Below are positions 1-12,500 of a DNA stretch of 64,000 bases, in pieces (within the stretch, counting starts at the first letter, position 1; each line of letters begins with the position of its first letter). Under the pieces are notes generated by a model. The model did not search any database. It was given only the letters and a program-made list of their open reading frames with translations, and was not told the DNA's origin. Both the position numbers and the translations under genes were made by a program. Source of the stretch: Heracleum sosnowskyi (Eukaryota > Streptophyta > Magnoliopsida > Apiales > Apiaceae); assembly GCA_030848705.1 (NCBI GenBank), contig CM061238.1:50011133-50075132 (forward strand). The letters run 5' to 3'.

Positions 1-1623
1 TCTATCCTGAGAATCATGCATATAACACTTAATCAGAAAATTGCATATATCTTAAAACCTATTTGTTTCCTCTAACAATTAATTAAAATTAATGCACTAA
101 TATTTAAATTCCATAAATATCTGGTACGCCATGATGGATGACATATATACCATTTAAATTTAAATATTACTTCGGTCCTACTACTAAATAATACGCCACG
201 TTAGGGTGGACTATATATTATCTTTCATAGCTAAGTGTATACCATTATTTAGATCTTAAGTTGCCTTTAGTCAGACCCATCCGTTCGATGTATCAATGGA
301 TAAATCCCAGGTGTTTTCGGTGAAGTCACAGACGGACTCGCTTAAAAACACAACCCCTAAGACAGAAATATCCATTATCAACATCAATCAAGGAATGTCC
401 AACTTTTTTCTCGAATTCTATGAAACTTGGTATGTCACGATGGGGTGAGCTTACCTTTCATTATTCGTGATTAACTTAAGAAGATTGTCCTAGTAATATC
501 CTTAACACTACCCAGACGTCATAAATCATACGCCACGATGGGTGACATATATCCAATTCATAATCGTCCTAGTGTTAAATTACATACAACCAATAATGGA
601 TGACCATGGAATCTAATATCAAATTAATTCCCTCTCCCACTTAGTATTTTAACATGAGTAATTTTATCTAGATGCATCGCCCTATGTTATTTCTTCGAGG
701 TCCACATGTTATCAAAATAACAATACAAAGAACACATAACATAGCATAGCATGCATCTCTACATAATTAAATGGGGCCTATGTCATTATAATTATGTCTA
801 ACATGCATTCCAAATACACACATAATTTAATAACATAAAACATTTAATTAAAGCAATAAATGAAAATTTGTGTCCATGTCGTCCTATTTATGTTAACCAT
901 GCAATTAAAATTACACACATAATTAACAACACACATAATAATTATTTAATGCAATAATTAAAATTAAATAGCAGAAAAATTAAAATAAAAAATAAATCCA
1001 CTATTATGGCCAAAAAAAAAAATTCATCCGAAAATCCTGCGAAAACTTCAACTCGCTGTTTGAGGGTCTAAACGAGCTCAGACGCACATGAAACTTTGAT
1101 AATGTCACTTTTCAATCGTGTAGAACATCGAAATCCCTTTCCGAAAAGGTATTACTCATCGAAATCCGACACGGTATGCAAAAGTTACAACAGTTCGAAG
1201 TTGCATAGGCGAAATCTTGTAGCATCAGCGGAAGAACTTTGTTTTCTTGCAACTCCGTCGATCAAATAGTTACATACAACATAACATACCTATTCTATTA
1301 CATCAGATCATAATCTAACATGAATACAAATCATGATTACAAGATTACAAAATCATAATAGAAAACAAAACTAGCACGATCAACCCTCGTGATTTACAAC
1401 CACGATAAACCACGTGGAAACCAAAACAAAAAATAACCACGATTAAACCACGTGGGATCCAAACACATAATTAAAATAAAACGAGGCCATAATAGTGGAT
1501 ACTAAACAACCTGCAAAAGATTATTATCCAAGCATACCACTATACATACATAACCAATTTTAATTACGACATGGACATCATATCATAAAACATAGAACCC
1601 ATAACCAGGCTCTTGATACCAAT
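1..1623 (-). mobile_element. Element D interior: non-coding leader of a minus-strand LTR element
   Basis: No ORF of useful length is present. The segment lies inward of the primer-binding site at 1608-1621 and the LTR at 1624-2727, so it should be the 5' interior of element D, whose body continues off the left edge. It is AT-rich. A diverged motif of the form TACGCCACGATGGGTGACAT starts near 125, 192, 431 and 529. The absence of a gag ORF within 1.6 kb of the PBS suggests a non-autonomous element or a long leader. The lineage is not resolved. Confidence 0.55.
1608..1621 (-). other. Primer-binding site of element D
   Basis: Read on the minus strand this is TGGTATCAAGAGCC, two bases from the LTR. 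It resembles the initiator-Met tRNA complement TGGTATCAGAGCC with one extra base. It fixes D's orientation as minus and makes the LTR at 1624-2727 its 5' LTR. Confidence 0.7.
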
Positions 1624-2727
1624 TGTTGGGAACCACAGACTTGGGGTTCTACTACATTTTATGATACACAATTAAGGAGTGAGAAAAGAAAATCACCTTG
1701 TTAACGGTTGATTCCACGCTCTTCTATTGTATTCTCAAATTCCCTTGAGCGAAGTGTGGCCTCCGTCTTCTCAAGTTAACCTCTCTTCTTGCTCCTAGGT
1801 GGCTACAATATTTTTCTTAACCAACCCTAGCAAGAAGAGAATAAGAATATATATAGGGCTACAATAGGGATCATGGATAATTAGGTTGGGCTTTTTAATT
1901 ACATCCTGGGCCTAGCCCAATGTAATTAAATATTAATTAAATCCACTAAAGAATTAATATTTGCACTACCTTTCCTAATACCGCAACTTAATTAATTAAT
2001 TCGGTTCCAATATTATTTGCTTATTAAATTCCCCATGTTTAAAATAGCGCATGCCCATTAATTAAATAAATTACTGATAATTCATTTAATTAACATCTTA
2101 TATCCTTGATCATCCACTCTACCTTTATTTAATTATGCCGGAATAAATCCACCTGCAGGGTTTCACATAATTAAATCCTTTTGAGCTTTCAAGGGGACAT
2201 CATTAACCCGAATATTATCAGGACATGGATTCCTTCAATAAATAATATTCACCATATATATTATTCCATCACCCAAAATATAATGATATAATTCAAAAGA
2301 ATTATTTCATATATAAATCAAAGCATGTAAATAATATACACGTGTCAATTACTATATCCGGATTAAGAACCTAAGCATTAATAATAACATAGAATCTTAG
2401 TTCACCTTCTTAATCAGTTTAAGGGAACAATTCTAAATTTGATCCTGTTCAATATACACAAAGTATACAAGTATTATTTAATAGTCAAGATAAACTATTC
2501 CCAAATAATACTTCAGTTATTCCAGTGGTTTGTCTAATTCCACTTAAACTGTGAACCCTTTATATTATATATAGACACTGATAATTTAATCTTCTGTTAT
2601 CCCATTTGATACTAAATTATCCACAATATATAATAAATAGACAATGTAAAAATATGCAATCAAGATTCTCAATAAAATGGACAATATTTATATACTACTA
2701 ATGAATAGTTTAGTATAAAACCCAACA
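1624..2727 (-). repeat. 5' LTR of element D
   Basis: The block of 1104 bp begins TGTTGGG and ends CCCAACA, a perfect 7-bp terminal inverted repeat of the TG...CA type. A tRNA-Met-like PBS lies directly outside its left end. The partner LTR would be off the left edge, so the target-site duplication cannot be checked; the right flank is ATATC. Downstream (2728-2843) lies the 3' non-coding end of element A, into which D probably inserted. Confidence 0.75.
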
Positions 2728-2843
2728 ATATCATCCATAATTATGACATAAAATTAGTACAATAATCCTAACTACGAGAATTGCTCCAGAAAATAAATTC
2801 ACGAGTCCTAGGACTCTCCGCAGTTACTGACTTCTAATCAAAA
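2728..2843 (-). other. 3' non-coding remnant of element A
   Basis: This is 116 bp between the stop of A's pol and D's LTR. No ORF or LTR end is visible. It is probably the start of A's region between pol and 3' LTR, with the rest displaced beyond D. Confidence 0.4.
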
Positions 2844-3995
2844 TCAATTAGAAAGATTTAACATCCCAAGTTCACCAACCAGCTTATTGAAAGTGGATTC
2901 ATCAAGTGGTTTAGTAAATATGTCTGCAATTTGATCCTCTGTGGGTACAAAATGTAACTCCACAGTTCCATTCATGACATGCTCTCGGATAAAATGATAC
3001 CTGATGTCGATGTGCTTCGTCCTCGAGTGTTGCACTGGGTTGTTTGAGATTGCTATGGCACTTGTGTTGTCGCAAAATATTGGAATCTTTGTCAACAAAA
3101 GCCCATAGTCGCGGAGTTGGTTTCTCATCCACAAGATCTGAGCACAGCAGCTACCAGCAGCAATGTATTCAGCCTCAGCTGTTGATGTGGACACTGAATG
3201 CTGTTTCTTGCTGTACCAGGAAACTAACCTTCTTCCAAGAAACTGACAGCTTCCTGAAGTACTCTTCCGATCAATCTTACAACCTGCAAAATCAGAGTCT
3301 GTGTATCCAATAAGATCAAATCCTGTATCTTTAGGGTACCAAATTTCAAGATTTGGAGTCCCCTTAAGATATCTAAATATTCGCTTAACAGCTATTAGAT
3401 GAGATTCTTTAGGATCAGACTGAAACCTAGCACACAAGCATGTTGCAAACATTATATGTGGTCTACTTGCAGTGAGATAAAGTAATGAGCCTATCATACC
3501 TCTGTAGCCTGTGATGTCAACCTTCTTACCAGTTTCATCCTTATCAAGCTTAGTGGCAGTTGGCATAGGAGTCTTTGATGTAGATGAGTCTTCCATTTGA
3601 TACTTCTTCAGAAGATCTTTAATGTATTTGGACTGACAAATGAATATACCATCTTGTTTTTGGTATACTTGCAGTCCAAGAAAGAATGACAATTCACCCA
3701 TCATGCTCATTTCATAACGACTCTGCATTAACTTAGCAAATCTCTTGCATAGATCATCATTAGTAGAACCAAATATTATGTCATCAACATATACTTGCAC
3801 CAATATCAAATCATTTTTATGCTTTTTGACAAAGAGAGTTTTGTCTACAACACCTCTTGTAAAATCATTTTCAAGTAAGAATTCAGAGAGAGTGTCATAC
3901 CATGTCCTTGGAGCTTGTTTGAGTCCGTAGAGAGCTGTGAATAGAAAGTACACAAAGTCTGCCAGTTTTGAATCCTCAAAACCTGGAGGTTGTTC
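2844..3995 (-). pseudogene. Element A pol, C-terminal part (RT end and RNase H), cut off by element B
   Basis: The reading frame encodes the later part of a Ty1/copia polymerase: the [10 protein letters not shown] block, the YVDDIIFGS catalytic box, [15 protein letters not shown], then RNase H with the [17 protein letters not shown] and [15 protein letters not shown] motifs and the terminal DIFTKPL box. This order and wording is typical of the SIRE lineage. The N-terminal part lies at 15841-17942, beyond element B. The open frame runs on to 4055 only because it reads into B's LTR. Apart from the insertion I see no stop within this segment. Confidence 0.9.
3991..3995. repeat. Target-site duplication TGTTC, left copy (element B in A)
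   Basis: TGTTC directly precedes the left LTR of B and recurs at 15841-15845 directly after the right LTR. A perfect 5-bp duplication is what copia integrase produces. Confidence 0.93.
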
Positions 3996-4488
3996 TGTTA
4001 GGCCGAATACACAATATATAATCAATATTAATATGATAATAACACTTAAGAACACTGATTATGAATCAACAACTGAATTATATAAAATAACTCTTCTCTT
4101 TGTGATGTTAAAGAATCACAGAGAGCTGCTAGGTTACAAGAATAATAAATTCAGTATTCGCATTCCTTTTAGGGTTAACCTATCTGTGTTTATATAATAC
4201 ACAGTTACATAATCAATCTCTAATTGATATTCCTATAAATTAGCTATACAAATTATATCAATTTAGGATTGCTTCTGTCTTCTGTTCCGTTTCCTTAACT
4301 GTCTCAATATATCTTGCTTCTTTCCATCTTCAAGATATATTGCTTCTAGAATCTTCATATTAGCACGGACAGTTAATAAACTCTTCACCCCGTCAGACTT
4401 TATCAAACTCTGACTGGCTTCTATTAAACTCTGTTGAGTACCTGGTACTTAAACACTGATGAACAAACGTCAGTAATTATATCTAACA
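3996..4488 (-). repeat. 3' LTR of element B
   Basis: It matches 15348-15840 except at three positions. In sense orientation it contains two CAGAGTTT words, one CAGTGTTT, and an inverted repeat CAATATATCTTG/CAAGATATATTG (4305-4316 and 4331-4342). A plus-strand reading frame from element A's remnant enters it by chance. Confidence 0.95.
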
Positions 4489-4507
4489 ATATCCCCCAAC
4501 TTGTGCA
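4489..4507 (-). other. Polypurine tract of element B
   Basis: On the minus strand this reads AAGTTGGGGGATAT, directly before the 3' LTR. It is the usual form of a SIRE/copia polypurine tract, the plus-strand primer for reverse transcription. Confidence 0.7.
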
Positions 4508-4633
4508 TAATAAAAATGTACAAGTTAATAGATAATTGATGATGTCAAAACATATAACAAATGCAGTGTTTAAATATAATCAGAGTTTATCTTTAACTTA
4601 GAACAGAAAACTTTAAAAACTTACAGTCAGACT

Positions 4634-7600
4634 TTACTTAATTTCTTCAATATCAGGCACTGTCCTGAGATAATCGATGAGAAGTCTTCTTTCAGCCTTT
4701 TCTAGCTCATCTACCATGATTTCTTTCAGTTCCTTGAGTTCTGGATCACTTTCTCCAGTCTGGTAGATAGCTGCCCTTAGTGAATAAATGCTGTTTTTCC
4801 TCATATCATTTCCTAGCTTTATTATGAAGGATTTATCTGATTCCAGATTAAATTCCAACACTTTTATGCCAAAATCTGTTCTGAGTCTTGCACTGTTTCT
4901 TTGCATCTCAACAAGCTTTCCATTGTAATCTCTGTACCTTGGTATGTAAGAGCCAGCAGACTTTAAACCAGAAAGAATTCTAGCTTTCATCATCCTGCTT
5001 CTTAACACTTCGGCTGCTTGATGAGTTCTTTGATTTTTAACTTTCAACAGATACAGCACATATTCCAGTTCTTTTTTCATCTTTAAACCAATATCATCTT
5101 CACTAACTCTGTATACTCTGCCATCAGATTTGAAGTATAACAGAAAATCCTTCTTCAACCCTCTGTGGTATATTAACTGAACTGATTCTAGAGTATCAAG
5201 ATTTTCTTGAGTTACTCCAACACCAGGTTCAGCTAAAGAAGTGTGATCCATTGGACTATTGTTCACTCTTTTCTCTCTATGAGATCCAAGCCCAGATTTA
5301 TCTCTTGTTTCTTTTCCCATGACTGTTCTGCTCTGGAGAAGATTTATATTTGCTGGAATCAAAGAGTGTTGAACAGTGACTGGCTTGCCAAAAGTCCTTT
5401 GTAATTCTGAAGATAATTTTGTCTGTACAACTTGAGTAGTATCAGAGGTTGTCACAGCTTCTGATTTTTGAACAACTTGAGCAATGTCAGAGGTTGATTT
5501 GTTTATCCTTGATTCAACTTGAGCAACGTCAGAGGTTGAATAATTCTTCTTTGGTAACTGTCCTTCTTCTACTAGTTTACCTTTTCCTTTATCAGACTCT
5601 GCAATCATAGGCCTCCTTGTATATTGTAAATTCTGTTGAGAGTTCACATTCTCTTTAATAGAAATTCCCATTTCCTTTTTCCTAGGAGCCTTAGCCTTTT
5701 TCTTGTAAGTACCAGCTTCAATATTTTTCTGGTGTTCTTCAGCAAGAAGCTTCATCTCAATGTCCATATCTTCCATTGTAGCTTCACCACCATGTTCTTC
5801 CATGAAAAGTTTAGCAGCAATCTCTTCATCAGTAGTTGGATTTGATGAAATCACTAGACTTTTAAGTTTTGAAGAAGATTGACCACCAGAGTTTAACCTC
5901 TCAGAGTTTGTATGTCTAGCAGAGTTTGACCTAAGTCTCCCTTGCTCTTGACTAGTCTTTGACCTTCTCTCTGCTTCCTTGCTTCCACCATCATTTGCAT
6001 CATCCCTCAATCTCAAGGTTGGAGTCCTTTTGCATTTGTCTTTAGGAACTCTCTCCCCCTTTTTGACATCATCAGGAATAAGCACTGATGTCAGCAACTC
6101 CAGTGAGGCAGTAATAGAATCAAGTTGAGAAGACATAACAGTCTGATGCTCTTCCACCTTGCTTAGCCTTTGTTTTATTTCCACTTGATCTTGAATCAGA
6201 GAAGACAATCTATTTCTTTCAGTTCTCAAGATTAACTCCTTAGCAGCAACATCATTACTCAATCCAATGACTGCTTTGTGAGTCTCATCAAAGCGATTGT
6301 GCAATGATTTGACTTGAACAATTGTAGCCTTGAAATGTGTCATTAGCTCAGGATTTGAAATCTCCTTTGCAGATTGAGCAACAAAATCAGCAGTCCTTTG
6401 CTTTGAGAAAATACAATCTGCCCCTGACCAGTTTGCATAGTTCATATCTCTATAATGAGCTTCAGTGGCAGCTATATTTTCCTTGACATGCTCAGCTGTA
6501 GGATCCCTTAGAAAAGGTATGGATTCATCAGAGTTTGAAACTTCAGCATTGATGTTCGAGTTGGCAGGAAAAGAATGTTCAGAGTTTGCAGCTTCATTTT
6601 CTTCAGCAACAGTTTCTGCAGTAGCCTCAGCGTTTGGCTGTGCAGCTTCAGGATTCTCAGAGTTTGGATTGACAAGAACCTCTGCTTCTACAGGAACAGA
6701 CTTTGCAACAACTTCAACATGCTCAGAGTTTGCAGTGGCAAAAACCTCTGTTTCTTCAGGAACAAACTTAACTATTTCCTCTGCTATAGCTTCATTAAAG
6801 TTCTCTACAGCAGCTTCAGAATTTATCTGAGCAGTTTCCACTACCTGATCAACTTCCTCACCCTTTTCTGGAATTGAATTATTGACAGAAAGAATCTCTG
6901 TATTAGTTGCAATTGACTCATCTATTATCTGGGTGGGTTGATCAGCTTCCACATCCTCAGTATCACAAACACTGATACTAGGATGTGCTTCAATTTCGTC
7001 TTCAATATCCATCTCCAATATAGGTTCAAGAAAATCATCAGGAAAAGCAGCAGTATCATCAGTGTTTGCTCTGGCTTCTTCAGGCACAGCAGCATTGGCA
7101 GAATGATTTTCAATCACAACCTCAGGAGCTTCAATTGGTGTAGAACCAGGAATCAATCCATCAAATAGGTAAGCAGCAACTAGCTTCCTCTTCTTAGCAT
7201 TAGCAGATTTTGGTTCATCAGAAACCCTATTCTCATCATCAGAAGGTCTGTTTGCCCTTTTCTTCATCCTTGAAGTACCAACTGAGTGTGGTAAAGCATC
7301 AGCATTTGCAGGTATTGCAGCCTTGTCAGCCTTAAAAGCTCTATGCTTAGTCCTACCCCCAGCCATTGGCTTTTGAGAAGTAGATGGAAGAGGTTCAGAG
7401 TTTAGTAGTGGTTGTGGATTTAAAAACTGTTGGACTGAAGCAGGAAGCATCAAGTCACCAACATTCCCTTTCTTAACATCCTTGTTTGTTAGATCAGAGA
7501 ATATTCTCTTATGTAATTTAAATGAGGGAATGACATCCTCCTCAGCTATCTCAACCCCAGCAACACACATAGAAAAGATTAATTGACAGAAACGAGAAAA

Positions 7601-8209
7601 GTAAACAACACTCCTATTTTCTGTCATCTTTTCACCTATATTGTTCAAAACAAGTCTAGCATAGTCAAAATGAGCACCATAGAGAAGAGAATACCCAATT
7701 TGTAGACTGTCGATTGGAATTGCATCCCAATTAGTACACTTCTTCCCGAATGCCCTTGTAATGCAATCGAAAAAGAAGCTCCACTCCTTCCTCAAGAATG
7801 GTCGCTTCAGATTACCTGTCCTTGCCAAAGGCCCAGAGTAACCAATCTCCCTCATCATACGCTGGAGATCTGAGTCACCAACAGAAATGGTGAACGCATT
7901 GAAATCTTCACATCCAAGAGCATCTCTAACAGTGGTTGGAGTAACCACATACTCTTGTTCAGCAAATTCAAAGACAATTGAGGGAGTTCCTGATTCACCT
8001 CCATCATCATAAACACCTGTTTCCCAGAAGGCTTTGATTTGAGTACCACATAACCGTGTTGGTTCCACTAAATCTTGGCCAATATCAGATTGTGCAAGAA
8101 AATTTTGAAACAGGTGAAACGCCTCCGGAACGTTTTCAATAGACAGTGGGGCTGCATAGTTATTAGGAACAAAATCGAGACCAAGAGACTAGAACATGGT
8201 TGTTGCCAT
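4634..8209 (-). CDS. Element B third ORF (env-like position), unknown function, early TAG
   Basis: I do not recognise a named family. A plausible ATG at 8207-8209 (a second in frame at 8195-8197) is followed by an in-frame TAG at 8189-8191. From 8188 the frame is open to 4634. Counting residues from position 8068: a globular N-terminal domain (about 1-210) rich in aromatics, with RKEWSFFFDCITRAFGKK; a long acidic, Ala/Glu/Asn-rich stretch (211-540) with a basic KKRK cluster near 293; a probable coiled coil (577-664); a basic Ser/Arg/Lys-rich linker; and a C-terminal domain (about 963-1144) with YHRGLKKDFLLYFKSDGRVY. I see no signal peptide and no hydrophobic span long enough for a membrane helix, which argues against a true envelope protein. 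The NS(D/E) tripeptides come from the repeated AAACTCTGA word. Confidence 0.8.
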
Positions 8210-9582
8210 TAGATCTTTCAAAGAAATCAGAGTTTATAGTTCAAGAAAGTGTTTAATAGATGTATGCAGAAAGATGTTTGTAGAAATGTGTGTGTGATAT
8301 GAAAGTATGAATGGGAGTCAGTTGTGAAAAGTTTAAACGAATTTGTGTATTGTATATTAATACAGAAAGAAAGTATTAAAAACTGAACCATTTCTAATCA
8401 ATACACACAACTGTCTTACTTCGTATAACGTGTGAGTGGGACACGTGGCACATAGCAATGATTTACAGCAAATAATTGACAGTTTCCAATGCGCATGCGC
8501 AGTAAAAACAGCAATAAATACCGCCTTTTACACTTTTCTAGACACTCAACCTCTCTCCTTTGTTTAATACACTCTTGAACAACTTCCCAATCATACTCTT
8601 TTTGAATTTTCAAAACAAATGTTTTTTTTTCATAATTGTTAACTATCTGAAACAAAGAATTAATTTTAATCATCAGAGATTAAAATAAAATTACCTCAGC
8701 GTAGAGTACATAGTTCATCAGTGTTTACCAATCCTCCTCTTTTATAAATAAACTCTTTTCACAAACTGTACAAGTGTGAGTATTTGTGTGTGAATTAGCA
8801 GAGTTTACTGAATATGAATATTTAGACCATCTCAAAGTGCATAAAATCCACAAACTAAAGCAGTAAAAACTGGTTGCTCAAACTCTCATATCAAATAAAA
8901 TCTGATATTTTATATCTAAACTCTGTATACTGATATCCTTTCATTTGGATATATCTTTTACTTTCACCCCCTTAAAATGTTTTTTTTTTATTTTTTTTTT
9001 CCAGTAATCAGTGGTTGGCACTAGTCACCAAAAATCAAAGATTTTAGCCCTTATTTCATACAATAAGTTCCTGGATCTTCCTAGGCACAACATGATCTCA
9101 AAGGAATTTGTGCTCTATTTGGCATCTTTTAATTTGAGGGTGAAATATTTGAAACTAATTTTCAGAGTTTAGATTTTTCATCAGTTAATACAATTAATTT
9201 ATGAGAGAAAACGCAAACAGCTAATACAGACTCAGTATATAGGATCAATAAACTAAGAGATGCTATAAATATAGAGACAGTATCATGCTGCGTAAAATTT
9301 CTGCACATTTTGTAATCAGAATTTATAATACTTAGAAGGATTCATGATTACTTACTGAAAATCATGCTTCATGCAGCTTTCTTCATCGGTCCATATGTTT
9401 CAGATAAAAGTCACAATCAGATATTAACATCAGACTTTAACCGACAGAGTATGACTGACACTATATTACTAACAGAGTTTACTATCAGACTTTAACCTAC
9501 TGGTACAAATAACAGTTAACACATGCAAAGAACCATGAGCATAAAATCAATCATGTATAGATTTTGAATCTAACCAGTATCT
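8210..9582 (-). promoter_or_regulatory. Spacer between pol and third ORF of element B, candidate internal promoter
   Basis: No protein-coding potential is seen in 1.37 kb. Going in the sense direction, it holds a purine tract near 8959-8990 (AAGGGGGTGAAAG after an A-rich run), a TATA-like AT block near 8745, a palindrome TGCGCATGCGCA at 8490-8501, a G-box GACACGTGGC at 8440-8449, and a second TATA-like block (TTAATATAC) near 8353-8361, about 150 bp before the ATG. CAGAGTTT words occur at 8229, 8799, 9163 and 9473. The layout looks like a promoter dedicated to the third ORF; this is inference. Confidence 0.45.
8440..8449 (-). promoter_or_regulatory. G-box / ABRE-type element
   Basis: GACACGTGGC matches the consensus plant G-box with CACGTG core, bound by bZIP and bHLH factors. 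It lies about 230 bp upstream of the third ORF's ATG, with AT-rich TATA-like sequence between. Confidence 0.5.
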
Positions 9583-12500
9583 CTAGTCAAAACCAGAGAC
9601 CATTCCAAGTTCATTTACCAGTCTTGTAAAGGTAGCTTCACTCAAAGGTTTGGTGAATATATCTGCAAGCTGTTGGTCTGTAGACACAAAATGAAGCTCA
9701 ATATTTCCTTCTTCCACATGTTCCCTGATAAAATGATACCTTATGCTGATGTGCTTGGTCATGGAGTGCTGTACTGGATTACCTGTCATAGCAATAGCAC
9801 TTTGATTATCACAGTAAATAGGTATTTTGGAGTACCTTAATCCATAATCCAGCAATTGATTCTTCATCCATAAAATCTGTGCACAACAGCTACCAGCAGC
9901 TATATACTCTGCTTCTGCTGTGGATGTGGAAATTGATTTCTGTTTCTTGCTGTACCAAGAAACTAATCTGTCACCTAAAAATTCACAGCTTCCACTTGTG
10001 CTTTTTCTGTCTATCTTACAGCCTGCAAAGTCTGCATCAGAGTAACCAATTAAGTTAAACTCTGATTCTCTAGGATACCACAAACCAAGAGTTATGGTTC
10101 CTTTGAGATATTTGAAAATCCTTTTTACAGCTGTTAGATGTGGCTCTCTGGGGTCTGCTTGAAATCTTGCACAAAGACATGTTGCATACATAATATCAGG
10201 TCTGCTTGCAGTGAGATAAAGAAGAGACCCTATCATTCCTCTATAGTTTGTCATATCTACTGAGGCTCCTGTGTCTTTGTCCAGCTTTGTTGCAGTAGCC
10301 ATGGGAGTTGCAGCAGATGAACTATCAAGCATACCAAATTTCTTGAGAAGATTTCTGGTATATTTTGCTTGATTAATAAAAATCCCATCATCTGTTTGCT
10401 TGACCTGTAAGCCTAGAAAATAACTAAGCTCTCCCATCATACTCATTTGATATCTTGACTGCATAAGCTTGGCAAATTTCTTGCAGAGTTTGTCATTAGT
10501 AGACCCAAAAATTATGTCATCCACATAGATTTGTACTAACAACAAGTCATCACCATAGTTAAAATAGAACAAGGTTTTGTCAATTGTGCCTCTAGTGAAC
10601 CCACTTTCTAAAAGAAATCGAGCCAGAGTTTCATACCATGCTCTAGGTGCCTGCTTTAGTCCATATAATGCCTTATCAAGCCTGTAGACATAATCTGGAT
10701 GTTTGGGATCTACAAACCCTGGTGGTTGTTCAACAAACACTTCTTCTTCAAGTTTCCCATTGAGAAAAGCACTTTTCACATCCATCTGAAAGACTTTAAA
10801 CTTTTTGTGTGCAGCATAGGCCAGAAAAATCCTTATTGCCTCCAATCTTGCAACTGGAGCAAAGGTTTCATCATAGTCAATTCCTTCCTGTTGAGAATAG
10901 CCTTTTGCCACAAGTCTAGCCTTATTCCTAGTAATCACTCCATCACTGTCTGTTTTGTTTCTGAAAACCCACTTTGTACCAACAATAGATCTAGTCTTTG
11001 GTCTTGGCACAAGTGTCCAAACTTCATTCCTCTCAAATTCATTTAACTCCTCTTGCATTGTTGTTATCCAGTTAGCATCTTGAAGTGCTTCTTCCACTTT
11101 CTTGGGTTCTGTTTGAGATAAGAATGCATGAAACAGACATTCATTATTTGTAGCACTTCTAGTTCTTACACTAGCTTCTGGATCTCCAATTATCAAGTCA
11201 GGTGTATGAGCTAGTGTCCACCTTCTTGTTGTTGGTAATTGGCTTCTACTAGCATTATTAGATCCTCCCCCTTGATCCATGCTCTCCTGATTTTGTTCTT
11301 GACCATTTGCATTCTCTGAGGCTCCCCCTGAATTGGACTGTTCAGTATTTGAACTTTCAGAGTTTGACTCAGAGTTTCTGTTGGATTCTTCATTTGACTC
11401 TCTTTCAGAATTTGACTCATCACTTTGAAAAGTTTCTGAAGTTTCTTCACGCTCCCCCTCAACTGGTTCTCTATTTTGTTCTGTCAGAGAAAATTCTTCA
11501 GTGTTTACCAGCAGAGGGTCAGAGTATGCTTCGACAGAGTTTGCTGGATTTGCTTTATCAGAGTTTACATCATCAGAGTTTAGATCTTCATTTTCAAAGC
11601 GAAGTTGATCATGATATTCTTCATCTTCTATTCCAGTTATTTTCTTGTCATCAAATGACACATGAATAGATTCCATGATCACTTTAGTTCTCAGATTATA
11701 GACTCTGAATGCCTTTGTTGACAATGGGTATCCAACAAAAATTCCTTCATCAGCTTTTAAGTCGAACTTGGTCAACTGTTCAGGATGAGTTTTCAACACA
11801 AAGCACTTACATCCAAAAATATGAAAATACTTCAAATTTGGCTTCTTATTTTTCAACATCTCATATGGTGTTTTCCCATGCTTGTTGATCAGTGTTGCAT
11901 TTTGAGTAAAACAAGCAGTTTGAACAGCTTCTGCCCAGAAATAGGTTGGCAATTTTGCTTCATCAAGCATTGTTCTGGCAGCTTCGATTAGAGTTCTGTT
12001 CTTTCTTTCAACTACACCATTTTGCTGTGGAGTTCCAGGTGCAGAAAATTCTTGCTTCACTCCTCTTTCCTTGCAGAAAGCTTCTAATACTGAATTTCTG
12101 AATTCAGTACCATTATCACTTCTTATAATTTTCACTTTGTACTCTGATCCTTTGTCCAGTAGCTTTACATGTTCCATTAGAATTGAGGCAGTCTCATCCT
12201 TCTTTGCTAAGAAATACACCCATGTGTACCTAGTGTACTCATCAACAATGACTAGAGCATATTTCTTTCTGCCCAGAGACATTATATTTACTGGACCAAA
12301 AAGATCAACATGTAGAAGATGATAAGGTTCCACAACTGAAGATTCAGATTTACTCTTGAAAGATGACTTCCTTTGCTTGGCCTTTTGACAAGAATCACAC
12401 AGGCCATCTAAGCTGAGTATTGACTTTGGAAGTCCCCTTATAAGATCTTTTTGAATCAGCTCATTTATGTTGTTCAAGTTTAGATGAGAGAGCTTCTTAT

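Noticed and set aside
2911..3313. Overlapping ORFs on both strands inside A's RNase H region
   Set aside because: They are out-of-frame shadows of the pol frame and show no independent motif.
8959..9000. Internal purine tract as the end of an older LTR element nested between pol and the third ORF of B
   Set aside because: No LTR end or PBS lies nearby, and the CAGAGTTT word continues on both sides, so the region belongs to B; an auxiliary polypurine tract remains possible.
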